Shown here piece after piece: positions 1 through 11,543 of a stretch of DNA of 64,000 nt. The stretch comes from Ampullaceana balthica (Eukaryota; Mollusca; Gastropoda; Lymnaeidae): contig CALYLW010000012.1 in NCBI GenBank assembly GCA_944989445.1, forward strand, positions 1,581,501 to 1,645,500. The letters run 5' to 3'. The position numbers were made by a program, and so were the translations under genes. Position 1 is the first letter of the stretch, and each line of letters begins with the position of its first letter. Below the pieces are notes generated by a model. It was given only the letters and a program-made list of their open reading frames with translations. It was not told the DNA's origin and did not search any database.

Positions 1-789
1 GGAATGCCAGGGGTCGGGGTGGGAATGGGAGGGGGGAGAAAAGCAATTGACACCGACATAAATCAGACTTGGTCACGAATGGGTGATTGGAACACGGAGC
101 AACGTGCTCTTTGTAAACCTGAGTGTGGGCTCCGAAGGATGGATCGCTTAATTCACCCCCCCCCCACACACACACACACCCCGGTCTCTTTTTTGTATTT
201 TTAAAGTAAGGAATTGGCCTTCTAAAAAAATGTTTGTGTGTTGGGAGAGGGAAGGAGGGGAATTTTATTGAAATTTGTAAAAAGCGAAGACTACTGCCCC
301 TGAGTATTTTATTGCCCTCCAGTCCTTGGAAGTTTCGAAAGTTGAGATTTGAAGGAGAGTTTAATGACAAGCGAAGTATTGTCGTCAAGGCAATAAATAA
401 TAGGAAGGAGGGCTGTAAATTTTTGTTAGTCCTTCACAGTTGAGCAGTGCCCGGGGTTAGTCCCATTAGCTGAGCAGTGCCCGACGGTAGTCCGAAGACT
501 GCTGTGCAGTGAATTTTAAAACTCGGGCTGTCTGTTGGGCTCTTCTTCTATTGTTTGGGAAGGGTGTAAATCTCCTGGTTTCTTTTTTTTTCTGTGGATG
601 TTTCCTTTTCAGTGAACTTGTTAGATTTTTAATTTTAAAACGTTCAGTACTGAGAAATAAAAAGGGCTGTGCTAGTGCTAGTATGTATTGTGAAAGTTGA
701 TTACGCACTGTGCTGTTTTTAGAACTGCTGTTGTTTAGGCACTCTATTTGGGAAGTGTGCTATTTTTGGGGAACTGCTGTTTAGGCACT

Positions 790-934
790 GTATTTGGGCA
801 CTGCTGGTCTGTATTTGGGCACTGCTGGTCTGTATTTGGGCACTGCTGGTCTGTATTTGGGCACTGCTGGTCTGTGTTTGGGCACTGCTGGTCTGTATTT
901 GGGCACTGCTGGTCTGTATTTGGGCACTGCTGGA
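790..934. repeat. 21-bp minisatellite, about 7 copies
   Basis: Seven tandem copies of a 21-bp unit containing TTTGGGCACTGCTGG; one copy carries a single A-to-G change (GTGTTTGG) and the last is cut short. The unit is a multiple of three and lacks stops in some frames, so it creates open frames on both strands (111 codons minus, 69 plus) that I regard as repeat artefacts. Short related pieces (GGCACTG, GTTTAGGC) continue on either side, suggesting that the array grew out of a locally repetitive T/G-rich tract. A further 30-bp direct repeat beginning TGAGCAGTGCCC lies at 441 and 471. Confidence 0.9.
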
Positions 935-2354
935 GTTTAAGGACTGCAGTTGTTTAGGCGTTGTTTTCGTTGGGAAGTGCTTTGGCATGGGCACTGTGTT
1001 GGTTTGAGAACTGCTGTTCTTGAGGCTGTGCTTTTTTGTGCGGGGGGGGGGCAATGCAAGCTTAAGCTATACTTATATTTATACTTTGGTTTTTAGATGT
1101 AGTGAGATTTAATGTTACCCGGGATAGATAGAACTGTATATTTAATATTAAATCCTTTAACACTTATTCTTTTATGTACCGCTGTACCGCTTGACTTATG
1201 TAAAACTGAAGCTACGGACTGGACTGTAGAAAAAGGTCATCGTATCAAAGCCGATCCTAGTGCCTCTGTCTGCACAGCAGGGCTGTTTTAGTTGGTACAT
1301 TTTTTTTGGGGGGGGGGTAAGACTGTTCGGAACTATTTAGATTAAAGAGTGTATTTTATGTTTTAACCCTTTAGGGCAGCCTGCTGTAATTGTCAATCAC
1401 ATAACACAATTGGTCAGCCTTTCCTTTTTGTTTTTTTTAGGTTTTCCCCCCTAATTTGTTTTCGCTCTAGCTTGCCCGATTCGATGCCACTCTCACTTTC
1501 ATAATGTTTATGGAGACGGCGGAAAAAAAATTGGACCGCTTCCAAGTCAAAACAGTGTCGTCATAAATTCATCTCAATTCCATCGGGTAACAATTTCTGA
1601 AGCCATTTCGGGAAGTTTGGCCAATTTATGATTTCAATATCAGTGACAACGTGCGTTGAAATGTCCGTTTATATTTTCTGGACATAAAATGTCGTGTGTG
1701 GGAAATACAAAACTGAATTAGCTCTTGCTGGAAATGGAAACAGTTGATAAATTTACGCATGTTCTCCTATTCACCAAGTAAATTCATCGTGTTCTGAGGA
1801 AATTACTATCCCATATTCATATGCGGGTAAATTCCTGCTATTGTGTGTCTTTAAAAGATAGATCAAAGTGGTGCAGTGTGCTTTGCACTGTTGATTTGAT
1901 CTTGTTTTTATATTAAATGATGAAATAGTTATTGGAACTACTCTAATACAGCTTACATTAATTGTATACAGCATTTTTCATTTAAATACTTATCGCAATA
2001 AATTGTTATTTGTGGCTTGAACTCCAGGGTAGTCAACTGTATCAAATAAATAACAGATGAATTTTCAGAATTATACATTTGGATTAATAATTTAAAAAAA
2101 ACAAATGACTGACCTCCAATGTTTAACTATTACTAAGTCATTGTCATAGATAAGTTACCCGTGGTTTCAAATAGGTACTATGACTTATCATAGGACAATA
2201 AGAAAAATGGTCACCAGAATTAAGATGGTCAGATTAAGCTAAATTGAGGCGTTGGAATTGTTAAATTGTGCATGAAGAATTGCCCACAATAGCTACATTC
2301 ACCCTGATGTATTCTTTCAGTCATGACTTTTATGAAACTTTTCTTCTTGGACAG

Positions 2355-2408
2355 GCTTTCCAGTCAACTGGGGCCAGAGGAGACCAGACAAGAGACATCA
2401 CTGTGTAA
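2355..2408 (+). CDS. Possible 3' terminal coding exon (tentative)
   Basis: A pyrimidine-rich tract (TTTTCTTCTTGG) runs into ACAG at 2351-2354, a good 3' splice acceptor. The following sequence has higher complexity and GC than its surroundings. One frame reads AFQSTGARGDQTRDITV and stops at TAA 2406-2408; the other two frames also stay open for about 25-32 codons, so the frame cannot be fixed from this sequence. The downstream DNA looks like a long 3'UTR. If this frame is right, the protein ends in I-T-V, a class II PDZ-ligand pattern. I do not recognise the gene, and this may be no exon at all. Confidence 0.2.
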   Translation, partial: AFQSTGARGDQTRDITV

Positions 2409-4759
2409 CACTCAGTCATCCTGCATCAGCTCTAGTTTTGTGTAGATGGTAGTCAGGACAAGCGCAAGGATCATCCTTACCTCTAGCTGAGGCTGTCAGG
2501 TGTAAGGCTCCCTGTGCCCAGGTCATCATCATAGTGGGGGAGTGTGTAGATCAGATGAAGTTACACAAAGTCTTTCAGCTGACGAGCCATCAGCTTCAAT
2601 GAAAGTTCTAATGAGATTCAAAGTATCTGTCCTCATGAAATAAATACTGAGTCGTGGGGGTGGAAGGGGTTGGTCAGTTAATAGCACTTAAATGGAAGTT
2701 AAGAATTTTATTCATCTGGGACAGTGGCTCTTGTTGTTACTTACAGAATAGCACTGGGCCCCATTTGTAAATATTTGTAAAAAATAAAATGCAACAAGGC
2801 TTAGCTGGTCTAGAATTTGTAGTTAGAAGCTGTTGGTAGAGTAGGACTTGGTGACTGAGAAGTCAGTTAACGCAACACCTCCCTCGGTTAGGACTGGAGG
2901 GAGTGGCTGGAATAGTGTCTCCGGACAAATTTCAGCTTGATGAGTAATATCTTCACTGAGCACCTGCAGCAACTATAGACACGCCCTGGTGAAAGCTATG
3001 TCAAAGGTGCTCTTCACTGTCACATCATTCTGACTTACACATCCTGCCAGAGACGGGCAAGTCTTTACACTGTAACATTCATTCCTCACCTCACATCACT
3101 CACTGCCAGAGTTTTAACTGGGCCAATTTATCCAAAGTGAATGATTTGATCCAGTTGTAATAAATAAAATTTAAAATGTTATAGTCCAGGACTTGTAAAT
3201 AGATCATACATGCTATTCTAGATCCATCTTTTTATATTCCTTAGTTTCACAATAATAATTAATCTGGTTAAAATTAGTTAAATGAAAGAGAAAAAAAAGT
3301 TACATTTAAACAAAGTCAGTTTCCTGATGGGTCTAATGACTTCATAAGACTGCTTTGTGCACTATCCTACGGGAGTCAAGGTCACACAATATGTGTCATA
3401 GACATTTCTTACTCATTTTTAGAGCATGCTAAGTTCATGAGGTCTTACTACTAGCTGAAAATATGCTCTTTATTTTCCCATGCACTTGAGAAAGGCCCTA
3501 TTTATTTATAATTTTTAAAAAATTAAATTATTATTGCTGGTAACAAAGCCAGGTCAGTGTGTTATCAAGAAGATGTTACTGACACTTTTCTAAGCTCTAC
3601 TGCATCTGTTTATTTGAATGAGCAAGACTTTGGTGTGTGTGTGCGTGCAAGTTAGTGGTTGCTTGAATACTTGGTTTTAGCATTGCTAAGCTGCATTGTG
3701 ATATGTAATGATAGAAGAAAAAATATTGTTGAGTGCTGTGTTTAAAACAAACTTAAAATTAATTGTTCTTTTTTTTGTTTTATTATATTTGAAATTTTAA
3801 AAAAAATTTGTTATTGATGTGTAAAGATTATGTTACTAAATATGAATATGATTGTGTAAAAAAAAATATTATTTGCCTAAATAAGATAATAGATATGGCA
3901 ATTTAGTTATTAATTAGATTTGTTTGATCTTATTATTAAAATTTACTGTAAGCTTTCTTATTTTCTCATCTTATTTTACTGGAGGAAAAATATTGTTTGC
4001 TGCTCTTAAGATTGCTTCTTAGAATCTGTACCCATGTTTTTGTTTTAAGATCTTAAGATTTATCTCAGTGCTCTACAAGAGCCGCGAGGCTCTGCTAAAA
4101 AAACGAAGGAAATAGATCATAAATGACATTGACATTGCTTGACATATACATATGCATGGTTTATTTTCTAACGGACTATCTACTTAAGTATTTTTTATTG
4201 CTATAGTTTCGGTCTTTGACCGAAAATGATACAGATAAAACTTCGTTTTTGTTGGCCCAGGTCTATATTAACACTCCGCATATTACTAGTGTAAAGCCAT
4301 ATACGAATGTCTGAATAAAATATTTGTTGAATACAGGCTTCAATTACCAGTATGCCTAAAACTAAAAATACATTCATCAATTCTCTTAGAGTGTCTGGTC
4401 AGTACCTAACAGGAATTACTTTCTCTTTAATTTAGTTACAATTATTTGCACGTTTATTTTAAAATTAAAATTAAATTGCTGTATAATTCAGTTTATTTTG
4501 TTCCTATTGAATGTATTTGGTTTGCTCAATTATTCTTTTCTGGAAATACATTTTTTAATTTTATTTTTGGGCTTATATTTTCTCAAACTTTTTTTTTAAA
4601 TGTATAATTGGCTCAAACGTTGTTTACATGTCTCAGTATCTATTTGGTAAAAGAGTTTAAGTCATTACGAAGCTGTTTAACTTTTCACACCAATTAATTG
4701 AAAAAGAATTCACATATTTGCTTTAATAGATTTGACAGCTTCCGGTGTCATTTATATTA

Positions 4760-4812
4760 TTAGGACACAATAATCTTTTGTATAGAATGAGTGTCTGTAA
4801 TTGATAAGATAT
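4760..4812 (+). mobile_element. LINE 3' tail fragment (family L1m)
   Basis: This about 50-bp sequence runs from GGACACAATAATCTTTTGTA to a GATAAGATA end. It matches the 3'UTR terminus that follows the coding end of the LINE at 15563-15919 and that of its minus-strand copy at 34806. Here the coding part is absent, so this is an extreme 5' truncation, or a structured tail captured on its own. About 85% similar by eye to the 15.9-kb copy. 'L1m' is only a local label for this family and does not imply the vertebrate L1 clade. Confidence 0.65.
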
Positions 4813-6447
4813 CAAGGCGGATTTTGTACATATGTTAAACAGATACACGTAGGCTGTCATGATTTGAACAGACATTTTCTTGCACTGTTTAAAGAAGAGA
4901 TGCAAATATGGAATGACAATTGATGCTTTACTTTAATAGCAACATAAGCTGTGTTACTAGACTATACGGATATGTAGGTCCCATGCCTAGTGATTGTTTT
5001 TTTCTGATGTCTAATGCCAGTTTATTTAACATAGAAGTCACAATGAAAGGATAACAATCTATTGATTAATTTTATTTTGAACTATTCTACTTTAAAAAAA
5101 AAGGTTTTTAAACTATTTAATTAAATGGATGATTTAGAGAATTGCTGGATAAAATAATCATCCTAGTCTAATGATGATATTTTATATTGTTATGCAGACT
5201 AATATATTTGTGTATGTACATCAGTATTTCAGTGCTTAACTGATCAAATGTTCTACAAAATTATTTGGAAAACATATTTTAAATTCACATATAATAATGC
5301 TTAATGTTTCAGTACAATGATCTATAAATGCATTAACTCTGAGGCATACTTCCAAGTCTCATTGACAAAATACTTATTTGTGTACACATGTTCCCAGTAC
5401 ATTTAGTTACTAGTTGTTCATATCAAATGAAAACTCCAAAATTAGCCAGGATGATGTCTACTTAATTTTTTTAAATAATTTTTTTTTAAATTAACAGACT
5501 ATGTATTTATTTAGCATTATTATCAAAGATTTGTACAAATTTTATATGTAAAGAGAAAATTTTAAATATTATTCTATATAATAATTATATCTTAATATAT
5601 CTTTAAAAGATTTGTCATTTAATTTATCATTTGACTGACCCATGTTTTATTTATTAACTTTTGACAAGGAATGCCAGAAAGTAATTTTGTTAAAAACTAA
5701 AATAATTTATTTTTAAAAAAAAAGTTGCATTAATGTCAGCCCCAAATGATGATTTACAGTTTCCCCAATGGTCTGTGTTTATAATTTTACCAGAAATCAA
5801 ACTGGTAGCATAATTTTAACATCCGAAATTCAAATAATTAATTGAGTATTGGTGGTTGGATACTTTCCATTATAGCAAAAGTCCTGGGCCCAATTTGTGA
5901 TTTTAAAATGGCTTCTTAACACTGCTATCAAATACAATGTTTCCCTACCCACTGAAATTTAGGATTTCAGCAATAATTCAAGGAGAAATAACCAGCCATT
6001 TTATATATTAGAAATGTTGTGGCACACTATGTCATTCTAGTTATGAGACTAGGATTGTTCTAGATATTGCACCTTGGTGACTCTAGATCATGTCACAAAA
6101 AACTCATCAATGTACACTGCAAGTACAAAGAGTAACCAATACAAAATACCCCCCCCCCTTTTTTTTTGCATCTCTCTTCCAAACATTAATTTTCTTACTT
6201 TTAAGAATTCATTGTACTCTCCTTGTTTATTTTGGTCTCTTAGATTTTGAATTTTTATTGTATTTTTTCATCCAACAGCACGTGGGGATTTCAAGAATTT
6301 TTTTTTAGAGAATTTGGGCTCAATGTTTTAATTTGCTTACTAGCGCTTTATCATAACTGTGTTGTCATTGCTTCAATGGTGACTGAATGTGATGTTTTAC
6401 CCTGTTGCTCGTGTTCCTATTGGCACTTTACATTACAGGACCTATAA

Positions 6448-6606
6448 CATACTGGTCAATGGGGCGTGAGCACATTGGTCAGTGCATATCAAAACTCTGT
6501 GGTCACTGTTAATGAAACCCACTGGTCAGTGTTAATTTATGTTATTTATTTAATACCCTTACGGTCAGTGTATGATTTGATATGAAGTACTGGTGGATGT
6601 CAGTGA
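6448..6606. repeat. Degenerate GGTCAGTG-type direct repeats
   Basis: Five or so irregular copies of a motif like ACTGGTCAGTG or TTGGTCAGTG occur over about 160 bp (ACTGGTCAATG, ATTGGTCAGTG, GTGGTCACTG, ACTGGTCAGTG, ACGGTCAGTG), with spacings of about 30-45 bp. This appears to be an old, decayed minisatellite. Confidence 0.5.
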
Positions 6607-8525
6607 TTGAGAGAGAAAAATGTTGATTGGTTTTTTAAACGAAAACATTGTATCATCAAGTCATTTGTGCCAAATAAATAATAGGAAAAAAAAATTAAAT
6701 GCCTTACATTTGACAGATTCTAGTCTCGGGTAATGCAACTTTCGTTATCATAAATAGCACCTTGTTAAATAATACAAAATTGTAGGGTGCATGATATAGT
6801 ACTTACTTATTTCATTACCATCAGACCAATAACAAAATTATTGTTTACACAAAAAAAAACGCCATTTACCGATTATTTTTAATGAATGGTATAAGAAACA
6901 TTCTGGCCATTTTTATTGCATGAAGTTTATGTCTTAGAAGACACATTGAAAATTGGATGTTTTAAAATTCAGAACAAGGGTAAATATTATAAATTTAGCT
7001 GACAAAAAATGGAATTATCATCTGAACGGCTCACAGATTTGTGAATTTAACCTTTTTCTCTTGGGATCAAATAATCTTTGATCTACACAACCCTGGCACC
7101 ATTATGACTTTGTCTTATCTAAAACAACGAGTTGATTGTATTTTTAAAAAAAATTTTGTTGCCCACTGTTTTGAAAGGAATGGATCAAAAGTTTTTAATG
7201 CCCACTCATTTTTATGTGGATAAATGTGATAATTGTTTATAAATTATATAGTTTTTCAATTTTTTTTTAAACTTTCATTCTCATACAAGTAGGAAGCTTC
7301 TAGCCGAAAAAAATCAGACCCGCAATTTATAAAAATAGTTTGTGTTGTATCTTTATGTCCATATATATTTAAATGTTTTTTTTATGTTTTGTATCACCAA
7401 TTTCTAAAGGAAAAATCTTCTCAGACACCTGCAAATATAACATACATGTATTTATAGAACAAGTTTCTTTTAATTGACTTTTGCTCAATACTTGAACAAG
7501 ACAAATGCGGCCATTCAACATGTTCATCTTTATAATAATCACCACCAACTTTCTTACAGCCATTGTTAAGGTGTTTTTCTATTGTTTATGAATATTCAAG
7601 CTTTTCCTAGATTATTTTTTTTTCCTCTTCATGATTACAGTTACAGCTTTTTTTTTGTTATTCAACATACATGTCAACTCATTATTGCACCAATATAAGT
7701 ATTTTATATTTACATGATCATTTGGTAGGACTTAGTCCTAATAATTTCCAATGAAAAGGAATTGTATATGGGGAGATATTTCCTACTACAGTGTCTATAG
7801 GGTGCATTTCTCAATAAGGGAATACAAGAATACTACTACATCTATACAAGGTTTTCTTAAACAATGTTTATTAAAGTAAATATAGCAGTAACTAAAAGTT
7901 TAAAACTTTTTTTAGTGCAATAAATTTGTAAGCAAGTTTTTGTCTTGGTCAAGTCCACTAATCTGACTGGACTAACTTAGGATTAACAAATACCTGTTGA
8001 GATAGGTCCTCACATGTAATTAAGATTTTATGTTAATATTGTTTCAAATTAGTCCCCCCTCCCCCCCATAAAATTCTATTAATAGATTCCCGCCATAATA
8101 CGACAAGGCCTATAAACTGTCAGTTTTGATTTGTGCTCAACATAAATAATATATTAATTACTATTATATCTTTTAAAAAATAAATTGGTTGCTCTGAGGT
8201 GTGCACTCTGTTAGAACTGCTTATCATGAGTCCATCTCTTTATTTCTTGATTTGTGTGTCACCAGTTCTATTATTTGGTCATGATAAGGCTCCTGGCTCA
8301 TACTGACACAGCAGAAATTCAAATCTTGATCCCCATCTTTTGTTTTCTTTGGTAAGTTCTCCCCCCCCCCTCCCCCACCCTGACCATCTCTTGTAAAAAA
8401 AACTGTTCTTTCTTATTTTTTATTTTTTTTTGTAACAGATAAGATAAGATAAAGTATTAAATGATTGTAATTGTTTGGGGTGGTAGTTGTTTTTTTATTA
8501 ATATCAGCTTTTTTTTGGTTTACAC

Positions 8526-8576
8526 TTACACAATAATCTTCTGTATAGAAGGAGCGTCTGAAACTGATAAGATACA
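8526..8576 (+). mobile_element. LINE 3' tail fragment (family L1m)
   Basis: The segment CACAATAATCTTCTGTATAG continues to GAAACTGATAAGATA. It is nearly identical to the 3' terminus of the LINE copy at 15.9 kb, but no coding sequence precedes it. Upstream, at 8438-8455, is another GATAAGATAAGATAA run, which could be the tail of an adjacent insertion of the same family. Confidence 0.7.
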
Positions 8577-9357
8577 CTGAGAGGAATGCCTGTGTGGATG
8601 TGGATATTACAAGGGGAAACAATTAAATTCAATGCATGTCGTTTTTTTTTCTTGAAAATTTATTGTTTCATACATCTACTAAATGATATAGACAATTTAT
8701 CCACAAATTCTAGCTATAACATGTACAAAATTATAAACACACAGCATTACATAATATCATAATTTGTAGGCGAAATAAATTTATCTGCACAAAATGTTAG
8801 GGGCATGTATTGTTCCATCACACTGTTCAAAGGAGAAAATTACCATAATGAATACATGTGTTGTTTCTTTTACTCACACTTCATTTCCTATTTATTTATT
8901 ATTATTTTTTTAAATATTGTTTTTATGTCTTCAGTGAGTAAGAGTTACATCTGTGAGTCCTTAGCTACGGCGTTGTTATTAATGAGATTACTAAACTGAT
9001 TGATTTCTGTACATACACGAGCCCAATTTCAACTGGGTTTTTCTTTCAGATTAAAACTCTAAATCGACACATTTTTACTCTTCTTTGTTTTGCATTTGTA
9101 TCTTGTGGTTGATGTCACTAAAAGGGTGGGCGGATGGGGGGTGCGCATAGCAAAAACAAGCTCCCCCCGCCCGCCATCGTAAAAATATAAAATCATCTTC
9201 TATATATTATTTTACTATTATTATATATATAATTCTCTTCATGGTACCATGCGAGACACCACGACGCAAGTATGTGCAACCGAGCATGACGAATGGGGTC
9301 GACTAATGTATCGAGACCAACAATGGTCCTTGCGTTTCACTTGCATTGTTCCTTCAC

Positions 9358-9425
9358 AGAATAGCGTGAGATTCGTAGTGTACTGGTTATCACGTCTGCC
9401 TCATACGGGGAAGCCCCAGCGAAAA
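9358..9425 (+). mobile_element. tRNA-Val-derived SINE or tRNA pseudogene
   Basis: The stretch TTCGTAGTGTACTGGTTATC followed by ACGTCTGCCTCATACGGGGA closely follows the 5' two-thirds of animal tRNA-Val: an A box (TAGTGTACTGG), a D-loop and the anticodon region. The anticodon stem no longer pairs properly. The B box is degraded (AGCGAAAAC where GGTTCGAAAC would be expected), and the 3' acceptor is missing, replaced by an A/T-rich stretch. It is therefore not a functional tRNA, but a SINE head or pseudogene. It lies just 5' of the Helitron-like element and may be part of it. Confidence 0.6.
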
Positions 9426-9474
9426 CATTTTTTTAAAAAATGTTTTAAAAATGTCTGTTTGGGCCCGTTCTTTC

Positions 9475-9925
9475 ACAGTTGTCAAAATGGGGTGGGTTGG
9501 GACAAACGACTGTGAGTGAATGAAAAGAAGGAACTCTGGAGAGACCCGCGGCGTAGCATACGCCGCAGACTTGCTCATCATAGACAGTGCAAAGAACGGT
9601 TTTGGGCGACCCTAGCGAGGGTTAGTCATATTTAGTGTTGTTAATTGCGTGTTTTTTTAAATATTATTTTGGAAAACCGATTATCGATTATGTAACTCCG
9701 ATTTTAAACCAATTATCGTTTTATAGCTGACTTCATAGAAGTTAGGGTTGTACCGAATTTCGCCTTCAAATGTCTCGAAACCAACAATGAGTTGGCAGTC
9801 CCCCCCCCTCCCAACGACGTTCACTCGCGTTGTTTTGATTTCTTCGTGCTGTTGATTGTGTCCGTTCTTTCTTTGCACTCTCCACGAGCAAGTCTGCGGC
9901 GTATGCTACGCCGCGGGGCGTCTAG
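9475..9925 (+). mobile_element. Helitron-like non-autonomous element, copy 1 (family Hel-F)
   Basis: The 3' end has the classic Helitron layout: a perfect hairpin GCGGCGTATGCTACGCCGC (9896-9914), a 7-base gap, CTAG (9922-9925), then a T in the flank. An inverted copy of the hairpin region (9548-9566) with a matching AGACTTGCT arm lies inside, giving subterminal inverted repeats. The entire block is repeated in reverse orientation at 25549-25917. No Rep/helicase coding is present. The 5' boundary, near CACAGTTGTCAAAAT, was set by where the similarity between the copies ends; no canonical TC start was found. A shared frame reads SAAYATPRVSPEFLLFI on the minus strand. Confidence 0.6.
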
Positions 9926-10166
9926 TATTTTAATAAATACTATCATCGCCCCAAACTTGGTACATGTCAAGTGTTCAAACTATTTGTAGCTAAGCGCCTC
10001 CAACCCCGGAACGCTTGCCGTGGTGTCGCTCATTGTGTTCCACTCCACTGAAAATTCGCCACTGAACGTGTTAGGATTCTGTACACTTTTCATCAATCGG
10101 ACATGATACTATTGATACACTGAATTGAGTAAGGATCTTGTCCGTCGGCTACTACAACTTGGATAC

Positions 10167-11158
10167 AGGGAGAGAGGTCACTTGGTCGCCACAGTCCACA
10201 GGGAGAGAGGGCCCTTGGTCGCCACAGTCCACAGGGAGAGAGGTCCCTTGGTCGCCACAGTCCACAGGGAGAGAGGTTCCTTGGTCGCCACAGTCCACAG
10301 GGAGAGAGGTCCCTTGGTCGCCACAGTCCACAGGGAGAGAGGTCCCTTGGTCGCCACAGTCCACAGGGAGAGAGGTCCCTTGGTCGCCACAGTCCACAGG
10401 GAGAGAGGTCCCTTGGTCGCCACAGTCCACAGGGAGAGAGGTCCCTTGGTCGCCACAGTCCACAGGGAGAGAGGTCCCTTGGTCGCCACAGTCCACAGGG
10501 AGAGAGGTCCCTTGGTCGCCACAGTCCACAGGGAGAGAGGTCCCTTGGTCGCCACAGTCCACAGGGAGAGAGGTCCCTTGGTCGCCACAGTCCACAGGGA
10601 GAGAGCTCCCTTGGTCGCCACAGTCCACAGGGAGAGAGGTCCCTTGGTCGCCACAGTCCACAGGGAGAGAGGTCCCTTGGTCGCCACAGTCCACAGGGAG
10701 AGAGGTCCCTTTGTCGCCACAGTCCACAGGGAGAGAGGTCCCTTGGTTGCCACAGTCCACAGGGAGAGAGGTCCCTTGGTCGCCACAGTCCACAGGGAGA
10801 GAGGTCCCTTGGTCGCCACAGTCCACAGGGAGAGAGGTCCCTTGGTCGCCACAGTCCACAGGGAGAGAGGTCCCTTGGTCGCCACAGTCCACAGGGAGAG
10901 AGGTCCCTTGGTCGCCACAGTCCACAGGGAGAGAGGTCCCTTGGTCGCCACAGTCCACAGGGAGAGAGGTCCCTTGGTCGCCACAGTCCACAGGGAGAGA
11001 GGTCCCTTGGTCGCCACAGTCCACAGGGAGAGAGGTCCCTTGGTCGCCACAGTCCACAGGGAGAGAGGTCCCTTGGTCGCCACAGTCCACAGGGAGAGAG
11101 GTCCCTTGGTCGCCACAGTCCACAGGGAGAGAGGTCCCTTGGTCGCCACAGTCCACAG
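10167..11158. repeat. 33-bp satellite, about 30 copies, nearly homogeneous
   Basis: About 30 head-to-tail copies of a 33-bp unit containing CAGGGAGAGAGGTCCCTTGG and GTCGCCACAGTC. About 24 copies look identical. Variants are single-base changes: the first two and fourth copies, and copies near 10608 (CTCCC), 10712 (TTTGTCG) and 10744 (GGTTGCC). The unit length is 11 codons and several frames lack stops, so four overlapping open frames of 323-383 codons appear (for example HRERGPLVATV and GREVPWSPQST repeats). Codon-level constraint is absent, so I treat them as non-coding artefacts. GC is far above that of the flanks. Confidence 0.95.
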
Positions 11159-11216
11159 AACCCGACATTATAGTGCAACAGCAATGTTCCAATCTCTTCA
11201 CATTCTACGATACTTT

Positions 11217-11543
11217 TTAAGCATGGGACCTTTCTCCCTGTGGGCTGTGGCGACCAAGAGACCTCTCTCCCTGTAGATCTTTAACAACAAACAGTCCAAA
11301 CTCTACTCCGTTACTTGTCTCCAGAAGCTCTTTACTAATGGATGTTGTCAATAAGTTGTCACCTGACCAACGTGTTGTGGTGATGTCCAGCTTAGGGTAA
11401 CATAGTCTTGTCAGTAAGTAAGCTGCAATCTGACCAACGTGTCCTGCATGGTGATGTCCCTTTGTAATCAAGTGATATCCGAATCCAAACGGTACGCCGT
11501 GGCATTCCATAATTACATTCAGATATCTTTCATTGCCACTCAT
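11217..11543 (-). other. Unrecognised 108-codon open frame, probably repeat-derived
   Basis: An open minus-strand frame whose middle reads HGVPFGFGYHLITKGHHHAG and further on WSGDNLLTTSISKELLETSN. I recognise no family. Internally the DNA contains two diverged copies of a block of about 60 bp (GGACATCACCA...ACACGTTGGTCAG), and the last 20 codons read into the inverted 33-bp satellite fragment. The start codon lies in the first unit of the 21-bp array next door, and each upstream unit has an in-frame stop. A real exon cannot be excluded for the central about 70 codons, but its composition fits an ancient minisatellite. Confidence 0.3.
11226..11276 (-). repeat. Inverted, diverged 1.5-unit fragment of the 33-bp satellite
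   Basis: On the minus strand this reads CAGGGAGAGAGGTCTCTTGG, then GTCGCCACAGCCCACAGGGA. It is the 33-bp unit in the opposite orientation to the main array, from which it is separated by about 65 bp of unrelated sequence. It carries several substitutions against the array consensus, so it is older than the homogenised copies or escaped homogenisation after an inversion. Confidence 0.85.

Larger units (their letters stand above)
2409..9240. other. Long AU-rich, mostly single-copy region, 3'UTR- or intron-like
   Basis: No convincing coding sequence is visible on either strand. The + strand is rich in T-runs and A-runs and contains AATAAA-type signals (for example near 2637 and 2786), Pumilio-type TGTAAATA sites (near 2766 and 3195), TGTACATA near 4826, and AU-rich ATTTATTTA stretches (near 3499, 5506, 5645, 6540). 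Some segments (2360-2620, 2830-3120) are more complex and could be a transcribed UTR. Two detached LINE tails lie inside, at 4760 and 8526. The small open frames here have no recognisable protein features. Confidence 0.5.

Noticed and set aside
719..1054. 111-codon minus-strand frame with SAQIQTS repeats
   Set aside because: It is the 21-bp minisatellite read in frame; there is no non-repeat protein signature.
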